Below, piece after piece: positions 14,775 through 23,600 of a DNA stretch of 27,745 bases. The translations under genes were made by a program, and so were the position numbers. The notes beneath the pieces are model-generated. The model had not been told where the DNA came from. It did not search any database and worked only from the letters and a program-made list of their open reading frames with translations. Each line of letters opens with the position of its first letter. Within the stretch, counting starts at the first letter, position 1. Source of the DNA: an uncultured Eubacteriales bacterium (GTDB lineage Bacteria; Bacillota; Clostridia; Oscillospirales; CAG-272); the NCBI GenBank assembly GCA_934489945.1, contig CAKSSY010000020.1, forward strand, positions 1 to 27,745. Reading direction: 5' to 3'.

Positions 14775-16187
14775 TTAAATGGTGTCGATTTTAATCAGAT
14801 CCGTATTGCCGGAAGTGCCGTTGGTGGCACCACCGGAAATTACGATCTTATCGCCTGTTTTCAGGTGAAAGATTTTTCCCGCCACGCGTTTTGCCGTATA
14901 GAACAACACTTCTACAGACGGATACCGCTCACACAACACGGGAGTTACGCCGAAGGAGAGCGCAAGCTGACGATACGTGCGTTCATTGACGCAGAGTCCG
15001 ATGATATCCACGGGGGTGCGGAAACGCGACACCATGCGTGCCGTCATGCCCGAGAGAGAGCAGACAACGATTGCCTTGGCATCAATGTCCATGGAAATGC
15101 CGCAGATTGCATGGGAGATGGCATCGGTGGTATTTTTGATTTTGAAATCGGCGGAAAGAAAGCGTTTGCGGTAGTTGATACTCTCCTCGGTCTTGGCGGC
15201 GATGCGTGCCATGGTCCGTACAGTGAGAGCGGGATGGTCGCCGGCGGCGGTTTCGCCTGAGAGCATGATGGCACTGGTGCCGTCATAAACCGCATTGGCA
15301 ACATCGGAGATTTCGGCACGGGTGGGGCGCGGGTTATGAATCATGGATTCCAACATTTCCGTGGCGGTAATGACACGTTTACCGAGAAGTCTGCATTCGG
15401 TAATCAACTGTTTCTGGATGGCGGGCAGTTCTTCAAAAGGAATTTCCACTCCCATATCGCCTCTGCCGATCATGATTCCGTCGCACTGTTCGCAGATTTC
15501 GTCTATATTTTCGATTCCCGCGCGGTTTTCAATCTTGGCGATGAGGCTGATACCGGTTCCCCCGTTGGCATCAAGAAATTCGTGAACATCGGAAAGATCT
15601 TCACGCCGCGAAACGAATGAGCAGGCAATAAAGTCGACATCATTTTCAATTCCGAAGGCAATATCTTTTTTGTCCTGTTCGGAAAGGTATACCTGTTTGA
15701 GAACCTTTCCCGGAAAACTCATGCTTTTACGGTCTGACATTTCTCCACCATCGACGACCTCGCAGACAATATCGTTTCCGCAGACTTCCTTTACGCGGAA
15801 GGAGAGAAGTCCGTTATTGACGAGAATGGTATCACCCGCGGACATTTCGCCGCACAACCCTTTATAGCTGACCGACACGCGTGTCGTATCGCCCGTCACC
15901 TCATCGGTGGTAAAGGTGAATGAGGCGCCCGGAGTCAGGGTGATTTTATGATCCTCAAAAATACCGATCCGGTATTCCGGTCCCTTGGTGTCGAGCATAA
16001 TGGCAATCGGCATATTCAGTTCCGTACGAACCTTTTTGATGGTATCAATCTGTTTCTTATGATCCTCATGGGAGCCGTGCGAAAAGTTGAGTCTTGCCAC
16101 ATTCATTCCGGCAAGGCACATTTCCCGTATGACCTTTTCGTCCGAGCAAGCCGGACCTATGGTACAGATGATTTTTGTTTTTCTCAT
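14775..16187 (-). CDS. pyk: Pyruvate kinase
   Basis: This 470-residue protein starts RKTKIICTIGPA and has NFSHGSHEDHKK near 34-45, AKIENRAGIENIDEI near 216-230 (catalytic Lys218), GRGDMGVEIP near 239-248 and RPTRAEISDVANAVYDGTSA, ending in an allosteric-type C-terminal domain. It converts PEP and ADP to pyruvate and ATP. It is the short form without the extra PEP-utiliser domain found in some Firmicutes. A weak AAAGG lies 16 bases before the ATG. The gene is preceded by its own promoter and a long structured leader containing a terminator. Confidence 0.97.
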   Translation of the reverse strand: MRKTKIICTIGPACSDEKVIREMCLAGMNVARLNFSHGSHEDHKKQIDTIKKVRTELNMPIAIMLDTKGPEYRIGIFEDHKITLTPGASFTFTTDEVTGDTTRVSVSYKGLCGEMSAGDTILVNNGLLSFRVKEVCGNDIVCEVVDGGEMSDRKSMSFPGKVLKQVYLSEQDKKDIAFGIENDVDFIACSFVSRREDLSDVHEFLDANGGTGISLIAKIENRAGIENIDEICEQCDGIMIGRGDMGVEIPFEELPAIQKQLITECRLLGKRVITATEMLESMIHNPRPTRAEISDVANAVYDGTSAIMLSGETAAGDHPALTVRTMARIAAKTEESINYRKRFLSADFKIKNTTDAISHAICGISMDIDAKAIVVCSLSGMTARMVSRFRTPVDIIGLCVNERTYRQLALSFGVTPVLCERYPSVEVLFYTAKRVAGKIFHLKTGDKIVISGGATNGTSGNTDLIKIDTI

Positions 16188-16293
16188 AATTTACACTACC
16201 AACCTTTCTGCCGGAGCGGCTCCGACGTGTCCCGCAGATCGACGGGACGGAATTGAATCCGTATATGGTGAGGGCAATTGAAATATGTTAAGG

Positions 16294-16324
16294 AAAAAAG
16301 GGACAGAACGCCACGGTTCTGTCC
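16294..16324 (-). terminator. Intrinsic terminator in the pyk leader
   Basis: A 9-bp perfect stem GGACAGAAC/GTTCTGTCC with a six-base loop is followed by C and six T residues on the minus strand. It ends transcripts about 107 bases before the pyk ATG. Beyond it the leader has two more hairpins (GTCCCG/CGGGAC and CCGGAGC/GGCTCCG at 16205-16250) before the ribosome binding site. Confidence 0.85.
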
Positions 16325-16416
16325 TTTATCGGATTACGACAGATTTATCGCATCCGCAACCTACATAAATAGAATCCCGAAGGATTCTATGACAGACTCC
16401 ACCACTTATTTCGGTC
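16294..16416 (-). promoter_or_regulatory. Structured leader or small RNA upstream of pyk
   Basis: From the predicted start near 16416 (minus strand) the RNA forms three hairpins: a perfect TAGAATCC/GGATTCTA stem (16389-16370), a CGGAT-GCGA stem closed by TCGT-ATCCG (16356-16330), and a terminator, GGACAGAAC/GTTCTGTCC followed by CTTTTTT (16324-16294). The sequence TCTGTC occurs twice upstream, once in the loop of hairpin 2, and could pair with GACAGA of the terminator's 5' arm. Readings are an attenuator controlling pyk, or an independent RNA of about 120 nt. It matches no riboswitch class I recognise. Confidence 0.6.
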
Positions 16417-16422
16417 AGATTC

Positions 16423-16451
16423 AGTATATCACATCGCAGCCCAAATGTCAA
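16423..16451 (-). promoter_or_regulatory. Sigma-A promoter of the pyk leader
   Basis: On the minus strand TTGACA (16451-16446) and TATACT (16428-16423) are 17 bases apart. A 10-bp inverted repeat (ATGAAAAATC/GATTTTTCAT, 16451-16473) touches the -35 box and may be the 3' end hairpin of the upstream araC gene. Nothing else was recognised in 16474-16590. Confidence 0.85.
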
Positions 16452-16590
16452 TGAAAAATCCGAGATTTTTCATAGCGGACCCGGATTTTATTCTGTTTCA
16501 AAATTGAGGAAATATACGTTTCCGATCCAGACAAAAAACGCGGCGTGTCGTCATCGTCCGGGATCGGCATATCGGCAAAATCCGATGTGG

Positions 16591-17397
16591 TTAGCGGTTT
16601 TGTTTTTTATATTGGAGCGGTGTGATACCACAGTATTTCAGAAAACTGCGGTTATAGGAACGAAGATTGCGGAATCCGCAGTCAAGTGCAATCTCCGTCA
16701 CGCTTTTTTCGAGCAGAAGAAGTTGTTTGGAACGTTCAACGCGACAGATATTCACATATTCCGCAAATGTATTTCCGGTTACTGACTTGAAAAGGTGGGC
16801 AAAATAAAATTTGGAGAAGTGCGTATGTTCCGCGATTTCATCCAATGTCAGACGGCTTTCCGGATGCGATTCGATATAATGATTTACGCTGTCTAAGAAC
16901 CGTATCCGTCTGACTGCCTCGCGACGGAGTTCGGGAGAGGGCGCCTGCGGCTTCAGGCAGCGGATAATATCCATCATCAGCAACGACGCCTCGGCGCGCA
17001 CGGCGTAACGGTAGCCGTCTGTTTTTTCTCTTTCTTCACGGGCGATGGCATCTATGATGTCCCGAAACACGCGGTAGTAACGGTCACCGGGAGAGAGTTT
17101 TCCGTTGACGGAGAGCGGTGTCATGTCCGGACCGGCTTGGAATTTCATGATGAAAAGCCGGTTTGTCTCCGTTGTGGCAAGACCGTGAATCTCTCCGGGC
17201 ATAATGATAAAAATATCACCCCGGGACAACGGATATGTCGTACCGTTCACGGTGGCATGGATTTTTCCGTCATAGACGAAGATTACCTCGATTTCCTCAT
17301 GGAAGTGTGCAACATAATTCATATTGAAGGCATCAAGGTCGATATAGGGATAGTCCCGTTCTGCCTTATGGATTTGTTCAAACATGATTTCTGCCAT
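16591..17397 (-). CDS. AraC-family regulator, divergent from xylAB
   Basis: This 268-residue protein has an N-terminal cupin sensor (AHFHEEIEVIFVYDGKIHATV near residues 30-50, then RGDIFIIMPGEIHG near 59-72) and a C-terminal AraC DNA-binding domain (LTLDEIAEHTHFSKFYFAHLFK, then VTEIALDCGFRNLRSYNRSFLK). AAGGAGA eight bases before the ATG fixes the start. It is divergent from xylA with 164 bases between, so it probably controls xylose use in place of the more usual ROK-type XylR. An inverted repeat TCCTTG-N8-CAAGGA (17485-17504) over the xylA -35 box is a candidate operator. The effector is unknown; xylose or a xylo-oligosaccharide is inferred. Confidence 0.88.
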   Translation of the reverse strand: MAEIMFEQIHKAERDYPYIDLDAFNMNYVAHFHEEIEVIFVYDGKIHATVNGTTYPLSRGDIFIIMPGEIHGLATTETNRLFIMKFQAGPDMTPLSVNGKLSPGDRYYRVFRDIIDAIAREEREKTDGYRYAVRAEASLLMMDIIRCLKPQAPSPELRREAVRRIRFLDSVNHYIESHPESRLTLDEIAEHTHFSKFYFAHLFKSVTGNTFAEYVNICRVERSKQLLLLEKSVTEIALDCGFRNLRSYNRSFLKYCGITPLQYKKQNR

Positions 17398-17429
17398 ACG
17401 GAATCTCTCCTTATCATCGGAATGACTTC

Positions 17430-17458
17430 AGTATACCATATTTTTTACCAAAAAGCAA
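17430..17458 (-). promoter_or_regulatory. Promoter of the divergent araC gene
   Basis: On the minus strand TTGCTT (17458-17453) and TATACT (17435-17430) are 17 bases apart, 33 bases before the ATG. Confidence 0.65.
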
Positions 17459-17484
17459 TATCTGTCTTAAAAAGGACAAGAAAA

Positions 17485-17516
17485 TCCTTGAAAAAAAGCA
17501 AGGACGGCAATATAAT
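17485..17516 (+). promoter_or_regulatory. xylAB promoter with overlapping inverted repeat
   Basis: TTGAAA (17488-17493) and TATAAT (17511-17516) are spaced by 17 bases. The inverted repeat TCCTTG (17485-17490) N8 CAAGGA (17499-17504) straddles the -35 box, and a related AAGGACAAG half-site lies just upstream at 17472-17480. These are candidate regulator sites. Confidence 0.75.
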
Positions 17517-17561
17517 AAATATAGAATTCACACGGTTGTCGCAACCGGAAGGAGGATGAAA

Positions 17562-18878
17562 ATGGAGATTTTTCAGAACATTCCCACAATACGCTATGAG
17601 GGACCGAAATCCCGAAATCCGCTCGCGTTCAAATTTTACGATGTCGACAGGATGGTATTCGGAAAGCCCATGCGGGAGCAGTTGCCGTTTGCCATGGCGT
17701 GGTGGCACAATCTTTGTGCCGAGGGCGTCGATATGTTCGGACGGGGAAGCACCGACAAGTCCTTCGGCAAGCCCTACGGTACAATGGAGCACGCCAAAGC
17801 CAAGGTGAATGCAGGTTTTGAATTCATGAAAAAACTCGGCATTCCGTATTTCTGCTTCCACGATGTCGATCTCGTTCCCGAAGCAGAGGACATCAAAGAG
17901 ACGAATGCCCGTCTGGACGAAATCTCCGACTACATTCTTATCAAAATGGAGGAGACGGGAATCAAAAATCTGTGGGGAACCGCCAATATGTTCGGAAATC
18001 CGCGCTATATGAACGGTGCCGGTTCCACCAACAGTGCCGACGTCTACTGCTTTGCTGCCGCTCAAATCAAAAAGGCTCTGGATCTTACCGTTCGGTTCGG
18101 CGGTAAGGGATATGTCTTCTGGGGCGGTCGTGAGGGTTATGAGACGCTTCTTAACACCGATGTGAAGTTTGAGCAGGAAAATATCGCGCGTCTGATGCAC
18201 CTTGCTGTGGATTACGGAAGAAGCATCGGCTTTACGGGGGACTTTTACATTGAACCGAAACCAAAGGAGCCCATGAAGCATCAGTACGACTACGACGCGG
18301 CGACCGCCATCGGTTTTTTGCGCCAATACGGGTTGGACCATGACTTCAAGCTCAATATTGAGGCAAATCATGCTACGCTTGCGGGTCACACCTTTGAGCA
18401 CGATCTCCGCATTGCGGGCATGAACGGTATGCTCGGTTCCATTGACGCAAACCAAGGGGATATGTTGCTCGGATGGGATACCGACGAATTTCCGTTTGAT
18501 GTCTATTCCGCCACGAAGTGTATGTTGGAGGTAATCCGTGCGGGAGGACTGACCGGCGGTTTTAACTTTGATGCCAAGACTCGCCGCCCCAGCAACACCT
18601 ATGAGGATATGTTTGAAGCATACATTCTCGGCATGGACACCTTTGCGCTCGGTCTGCTCAATGCAGAAAAGATTATCCGCGACGGCAGGATTGCCGAGTT
18701 TGAAAAAGCGCGGTATGCTTCGTTTGAGCAGGGAATCGGCAAAGAAATTCTGGAGGGAAAACACACGCTTGCCTCGCTTGCGGCATATGCGGAAAAGCTC
18801 GGCGCACCGGAGCTTCCGGGAAGCGGAAAACAGGAATATCTGGAGTCTGTCTTCAATCAGATTCTTTACGGAGGTTGA
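17562..18878 (+). CDS. xylA: Xylose isomerase
   Basis: The 438-residue protein is a full-length class II xylose isomerase. It contains FCFHDVDLVPE, with catalytic His100 and Asp103, YVFWGGREGYETLLNTD near 185-201, FYIEPKPKEPMKHQYDYD with the metal ligand Glu, NIEANHATLAGHTFEHDL and the C-terminal metal-site region GSIDANQGD. It converts D-xylose to D-xylulose. An ATG at 17556 abuts AAGGAGG directly; the ATG at 17562 lies six bases further on and is the better start. xylB follows after one base. Confidence 0.97.
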   Translation: MEIFQNIPTIRYEGPKSRNPLAFKFYDVDRMVFGKPMREQLPFAMAWWHNLCAEGVDMFGRGSTDKSFGKPYGTMEHAKAKVNAGFEFMKKLGIPYFCFHDVDLVPEAEDIKETNARLDEISDYILIKMEETGIKNLWGTANMFGNPRYMNGAGSTNSADVYCFAAAQIKKALDLTVRFGGKGYVFWGGREGYETLLNTDVKFEQENIARLMHLAVDYGRSIGFTGDFYIEPKPKEPMKHQYDYDAATAIGFLRQYGLDHDFKLNIEANHATLAGHTFEHDLRIAGMNGMLGSIDANQGDMLLGWDTDEFPFDVYSATKCMLEVIRAGGLTGGFNFDAKTRRPSNTYEDMFEAYILGMDTFALGLLNAEKIIRDGRIAEFEKARYASFEQGIGKEILEGKHTLASLAAYAEKLGAPELPGSGKQEYLESVFNQILYGG

Positions 18879-18879
18879 T

Positions 18880-20346
18880 ATGAACACCTATATCGGAATC
18901 GATCTCGGAACCGGAAGTGTCAAACTGTTACTGGTAGACGGCGAGGGAAGGATTCTTGCCGAGGCGGCGGAGTCCTACGAGGTTCATTCTCCGAAGAGCG
19001 GTTGGACGGAACAGGACCCGTCGGACTGGTTGAGGGCGATGGAAAAGGGAATGGCCGATTTGCTTGCGGGGCAGGAAAGCGGTGCCGTTCGCGGCATTTC
19101 CTTCAGTGGGCAGATGCACGGGCTGGTTGTTTTGGACAAAAACGATACGGTAATCCGTCCTTGTATTCTTTGGAACGATGCCAGAACTGCCGCACAGACC
19201 GCTTATCTCAATGAAAAAATCGGCAGAGCCAAATTATCGGAATGGACGGGAAATGTCGCTTTTGCCGGATTCACAGCTCCCAAGCTGTTGTGGATGCGGC
19301 AGAATGAACCTGAAAAATTCGGGAAAATTGCCAAGATTATGTTGCCGAAAGACTATCTCGTCTATCATTTGACGGGCAGGTTTGTTACCGATTTTTCGGA
19401 TGCTTCGGGAACCCTTCTTCTGGATGTGAAGACCCGTACATGGTCGCTTCCGATGATGGTATTATGCGGTGTGTCGGAAAAACAACTTCCGACACTTCAT
19501 GAAAGCTATGGGGCGGTAGGAAAACTGCGTGCGGATTGGGCGGACAAATTCGGTTTGCCCCGCGATGTGGTTATTGCCGCCGGTGCCGGGGACAATGCGG
19601 CTGCGGCGGTCGGCACCGGAACGGTACAGAATGGTGCCTGCAACATTTCTCTCGGAACAAGCGGTACGATTTTTCTGTCCTCGGATGTCTACACGGTAGA
19701 TGAGAAGAATTCTCTGCATAGTTTTTGCCATGCAAACGGTCATTATCATCTGATGGGGTGTATTCTGTCGGCGGCGTTTTGCCGGAAATGGTGGCTGGAG
19801 GAGATTCTTGGCAGCACAGATTATCCGGCGGACGACCGGGCAATTGCCACAGCTTCCGATACGGATGAACTTCTCTTTTTGCCCTATCTTGCGGGGGAAC
19901 GTTCGCCGCACAACAACTTAAATGCGCGCGGTGCTTTTATCGGGCTTTCGTCAACCACGACCAAGGCACAGATGAGCCGTGCGATTCTGGAAGGCGTGAC
20001 ATTTGCTTTACGGGATTGTCTGGAAGCGGCAAAGAAAAACGGCGTGTTCCCGACTTCGGCGGGACTGTGCGGCGGCGGTGCCAAAAGTCGAATCTGGCGG
20101 CAGATTGTTGCAGATATTCTCGGAATCCCGATCCACATTCTTTCCACAGAGCAGGGACCGGCTTTTGGCGCGGCAATTCTCGCCATGGTTGCCTGCGGAG
20201 AGTATGACACGATCGCTGAGGCGACAGAGCGACTTGTTCACGTGACGGAGACGGTATTGCCTTTTGCCGCAAACACGGAAAAGTATGAATCCCGGTATGC
20301 GAGGTTCCGCGAGTTGTATTCCGTACTTTGGGCACCGAAAAATTGA
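18880..20346 (+). CDS. xylB: Xylulokinase
   Basis: This 488-residue FGGY-family kinase has IDLGTGSVKLLLVD near 6-19, ISFSGQMHGLVVLD near 74-87, the catalytic GAGDNAAAAVGTG near 233-245 (Asp236) and the ATP site LCGGGAKSRIWRQI near 396-409. It phosphorylates D-xylulose to xylulose 5-phosphate, which rpe and rpiB then process. The ATG at 18880 follows CGGAGG (18869-18874), which lies inside the end of xylA, so the genes are translationally coupled. The open frame extends upstream through xylA in another phase; that part is not coding. Confidence 0.96.
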   Translation: MNTYIGIDLGTGSVKLLLVDGEGRILAEAAESYEVHSPKSGWTEQDPSDWLRAMEKGMADLLAGQESGAVRGISFSGQMHGLVVLDKNDTVIRPCILWNDARTAAQTAYLNEKIGRAKLSEWTGNVAFAGFTAPKLLWMRQNEPEKFGKIAKIMLPKDYLVYHLTGRFVTDFSDASGTLLLDVKTRTWSLPMMVLCGVSEKQLPTLHESYGAVGKLRADWADKFGLPRDVVIAAGAGDNAAAAVGTGTVQNGACNISLGTSGTIFLSSDVYTVDEKNSLHSFCHANGHYHLMGCILSAAFCRKWWLEEILGSTDYPADDRAIATASDTDELLFLPYLAGERSPHNNLNARGAFIGLSSTTTKAQMSRAILEGVTFALRDCLEAAKKNGVFPTSAGLCGGGAKSRIWRQIVADILGIPIHILSTEQGPAFGAAILAMVACGEYDTIAEATERLVHVTETVLPFAANTEKYESRYARFRELYSVLWAPKN

Positions 20347-20354
20347 ATCTGCAA

Positions 20355-20555
20355 CGGGGGTGTAAAAAACTCAAAATGAGTTTTTTACACCCCCGACGAC
20401 TTGGGCTCGGCGGCTGAAAGCCGCCTTTTTGCTGCCGGGAAAATCGAAAAAACAAAGTCACAGAGGCAAAAACGACCAAGATCGCATCCAAAATCCCGGA
20501 ATCCCGACCGGCATTTTGAAGGGGCTGTTAAAAAACTCGATGTTTTTAACAGCCC
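20355..20555 (+). repeat. Two-hairpin operon-end repeat, copy B (full form)
   Basis: Eight bases after the xylB stop, hairpin 2 (20355-20395) has a perfect 19-bp stem starting CGGGGGTGTAAAAAACTCA. A spacer of about 125 bases contains GATCGCATC and ends CGGCATTTTGAA. Hairpin 1 (20522-20555) has a 13-bp stem GGGCTGTTAAAAA. Order and spacer blocks are shared with 9565-9770, which is on the other strand but is oriented the same way relative to its upstream gene. The spacer of this copy also holds a classical terminator at 20409-20430. Confidence 0.8.
20409..20430 (+). terminator. Intrinsic terminator of xylAB
   Basis: GGCGGCT and AGCCGCC form a perfect 7-bp stem with a GAA loop, followed by five T residues. 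It lies inside repeat copy B. Copy A has no equivalent tight stem at this point. Confidence 0.85.
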
Positions 20556-20607
20556 ATTGAGTGAGGCGTTTGTGAGAAAAATGCAATAAAATTTGATATA
20601 AATTTCC

Positions 20608-20636
20608 TTGATTTTTGAATAAAATTGTGATATAAT
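20608..20636 (+). promoter_or_regulatory. Sigma-A promoter of the large secreted protein
   Basis: TTGATT (20608-20613) and TATAAT (20631-20636) are 17 bases apart, in an AT-rich stretch 64 bases before the ATG at 20700. Confidence 0.8.
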
Positions 20637-20699
20637 GATACTGTTACCAAATAATTTGTATCTATTTTGTCGAAAATTTTTGTTTTGGAGGATTTCAAC

Positions 20700-23600
20700 A
20701 TGGCAAGAAAAACAAGGGGCGCAAAAAAGGGGCTGCTTCGGTTGTCGGCGGCATTGCTGACTTTCATCATGCTGGCGGGGATGTTTCCCTTTGCCGTTTT
20801 GGCGGAAGATACCGTGAAGCCTGTGGCAGATGCTTATGTGTCAAGCGCAGATCCTACAGCCGTTTACGGAGGGGCGAAAACCCTTTCGGTTGACGGCGAT
20901 ACGGCTGACGAGAAGATTGCTTTCCTCACTTATGAAAAGCAACAGTTTGCCGGCAAGGATACGATTTCTCTCACTCTTCCCGTGACCGTAAAGCAAAGCG
21001 GTTTGCTGAAAATCTATCTGATTGACGGCTATGCCGTGGACGAGGGGACTCTTTGCTATCGGAACATGCCGTCTTTCGGTTCTGCGAATTTTTTGCAGAA
21101 TGTGACGGCAAATTCAAACGGGGATGTGACGCTTACCATCCCGGCAGAGAGGATTACGGGAGATTCCTTTACGCTCGCAATCTGCGCCGAGAAAAAGAGC
21201 AACTATACCGCATCGGAAAATTTTGATGCCATTCCTCTTCAGTCCGAGTACGGAAGCGACAAATATTCAAACGGTACCCAATACGGACTGATTGCCAGAA
21301 ATTCGGAAAATCTCGACAAGACTTTTACGGGAAAAACATGGTCGGATACGCAGGTTGCCATCCGTGGTGCAAATGGCAAGTTGGAAATCGTTGCGACACC
21401 GAACGCCGGCGACATGGTCGAAACTGAGTCGTTGGGACATTCTCTGAAAATTCCGGCAGGAATCCGCGCCAAGTTTTTCGGACTCCTGAAAAATGCCGAC
21501 ATGAACGAATTTGATGTCGGCAGGAGCTTTGTAGTCAGCTTCCGTGCCATTGCCGCGGCAGAAGGCACAAAAATCATAGCCGGTGTAAATAAACCGACCG
21601 GTTTCGGTACTGCCAACAGCGGTGTTTCCAAAGTGACTTTGGCGGTAAAAGCAAACGAGTGGACAGAGTTTTCCTACCGTATTGTTGTTACTGCCGACAT
21701 GGTTGCAAACTCCTGCTACATGGTGGCCATGGAAAGCTCGGGCGGTGTTGTTTACATTGATGATCTGACCGTGACCGAGGAAAATGACGACAACCATACG
21801 GAAAACTTTGATAACATACCCCTTCAGACGATGGCGGGCGGGGCTTACCTTCTTTATGAAGGGCAAACGACAACGAGTGATGCCAAGATCGGTTGGAACA
21901 AGGCATATTCTTCGGCGGCACTTGCCAAGTCAGGCGGGCAGACCGGCACCTCTCTTCAGATCGTTCCTACGCCCAAAGTGATGGACGGTGCCTTTACGCC
22001 GACAACTTGGGAGAGCGTTGTTTCTGAGTCGACAGAGAGCGGGAACTGCATCAACACCGGTGGCAGACGACTGAAGCTATACAATCTGATTCGGAATACC
22101 GCTATGCTGGACAGTTCCGACCTCGGCAAGCAGTACAGGATTACGTTTCGGGTGCTCAGTGCTACCGAAAAGAGCATATCCTACGGGTTGATGTGCGCGG
22201 CAAACGGAGGCAGCGCGACCGGCGATCCCTCCAGCACGGCGGGCGGCATCAATTATAACTACGGCTTATATAAAGAAATTACAAAGACGATTCCGGCAAA
22301 CGAGTGGACTGAGATCTCATTTGATGTGACGATAGATCAGAATATGATTGACGCGCAGATCGGCATGATTTCGATTCTTGAGACCGGTTCGGAACTGTAT
22401 GTGGACGATGTCAGAACGGAAAGAATCGGGGGGGCATCCGTGCTGATCCGTGCAAGAGACAACGACGGAACCGTTTGCGATCATGTTCCGGGCAACGCGG
22501 CAACCGCCAACACTCCGCAGGTCTGCACCGAGTGTGGAGAAGTGCTGGCATTTCCGACCGATGCGTCTCTCAATACCCGTTACACGCTTGACAGCGGTGC
22601 AACGTGGATTTATACCGATTTTATTACCGCAGTCAACGCCGCAAACGGCAACACCGCCATTCTTGAGGTGTACAACAATGTGGTTATGATGTCCGGTGTC
22701 GTGATTTCGTCCGGTGATATTACCATCCGCAGTTACGGAACCGGTCGCTTTACCATCGCCAGAGGAACCGGATTCAACACTGCTGCCCTGTTTGCGGTCA
22801 GCGGAGGTGCCACGCTCGCTTTCGATAAAATTACCGTAGACGGGAACAACATACAGACTCCTATTGACGGCGGCGGTATTCTCAATCTGACCGAAAGCGG
22901 TACAAATGCTTCGATGACGAATACCGTAGTTCTCCGAAATTCCAATGTCGGTTCCGCAAAGAACGGTGGAACGGTCTGGGTAGGTGCCGGTGCGACCTTT
23001 ACCATGAACGGCGGTACGATTTCGGGCGGTTTTGCCAAGAAAGGTGCCGGTGTATTCCTGCAAGGCAGCAAGTCGGCAACTGCAACATTCAATATGACGG
23101 ACGGTCTTATTACCTCCTGCGTCGCCAGCGGTGCTTACGGGCATGGTGCGGCAGTGTTGTTGTTCGATTATTCTACCTTTAATATGTCGGGCGGTGTGAT
23201 TGCGGGCAATACCTCCAATCGTACCGACCAAGAGGCATACAAAAACGCGGACGATGACGCCGCCAACATGATTAAGAGAGGGGCTCTGATCGACGGTGCG
23301 GTCGGTATTTACAACAACACGGGGAATGATCACTTGAATCTTTCCGGAAATGCCATCATCCGCAACAACACCGCTTACAGAAGAAAAGCCGGTGCCGGTA
23401 TTGAGCGGGAGAAGGATCTTCTTAACGGAAATGTCGTCTTTTGGCGGAATAAATACAACAGTAACGTCATTACCGTTGCCGATGACTTTACCGGTTCTGT
23501 CGGAATCGGATACGGTGGCTCCATCGGTCTTTACGATTCGCCCGTGGCAACCGCAAATGGTTTTGTCGCAGGCACGGTAATCGGTGCGATGCTTGACGAA

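Noticed and set aside
17445..18887. 480-codon open frame on the minus strand
   Set aside because: It mirrors xylA, starts inside xylB and runs into the promoter region; low codon-level stop density on the opposite strand explains it.
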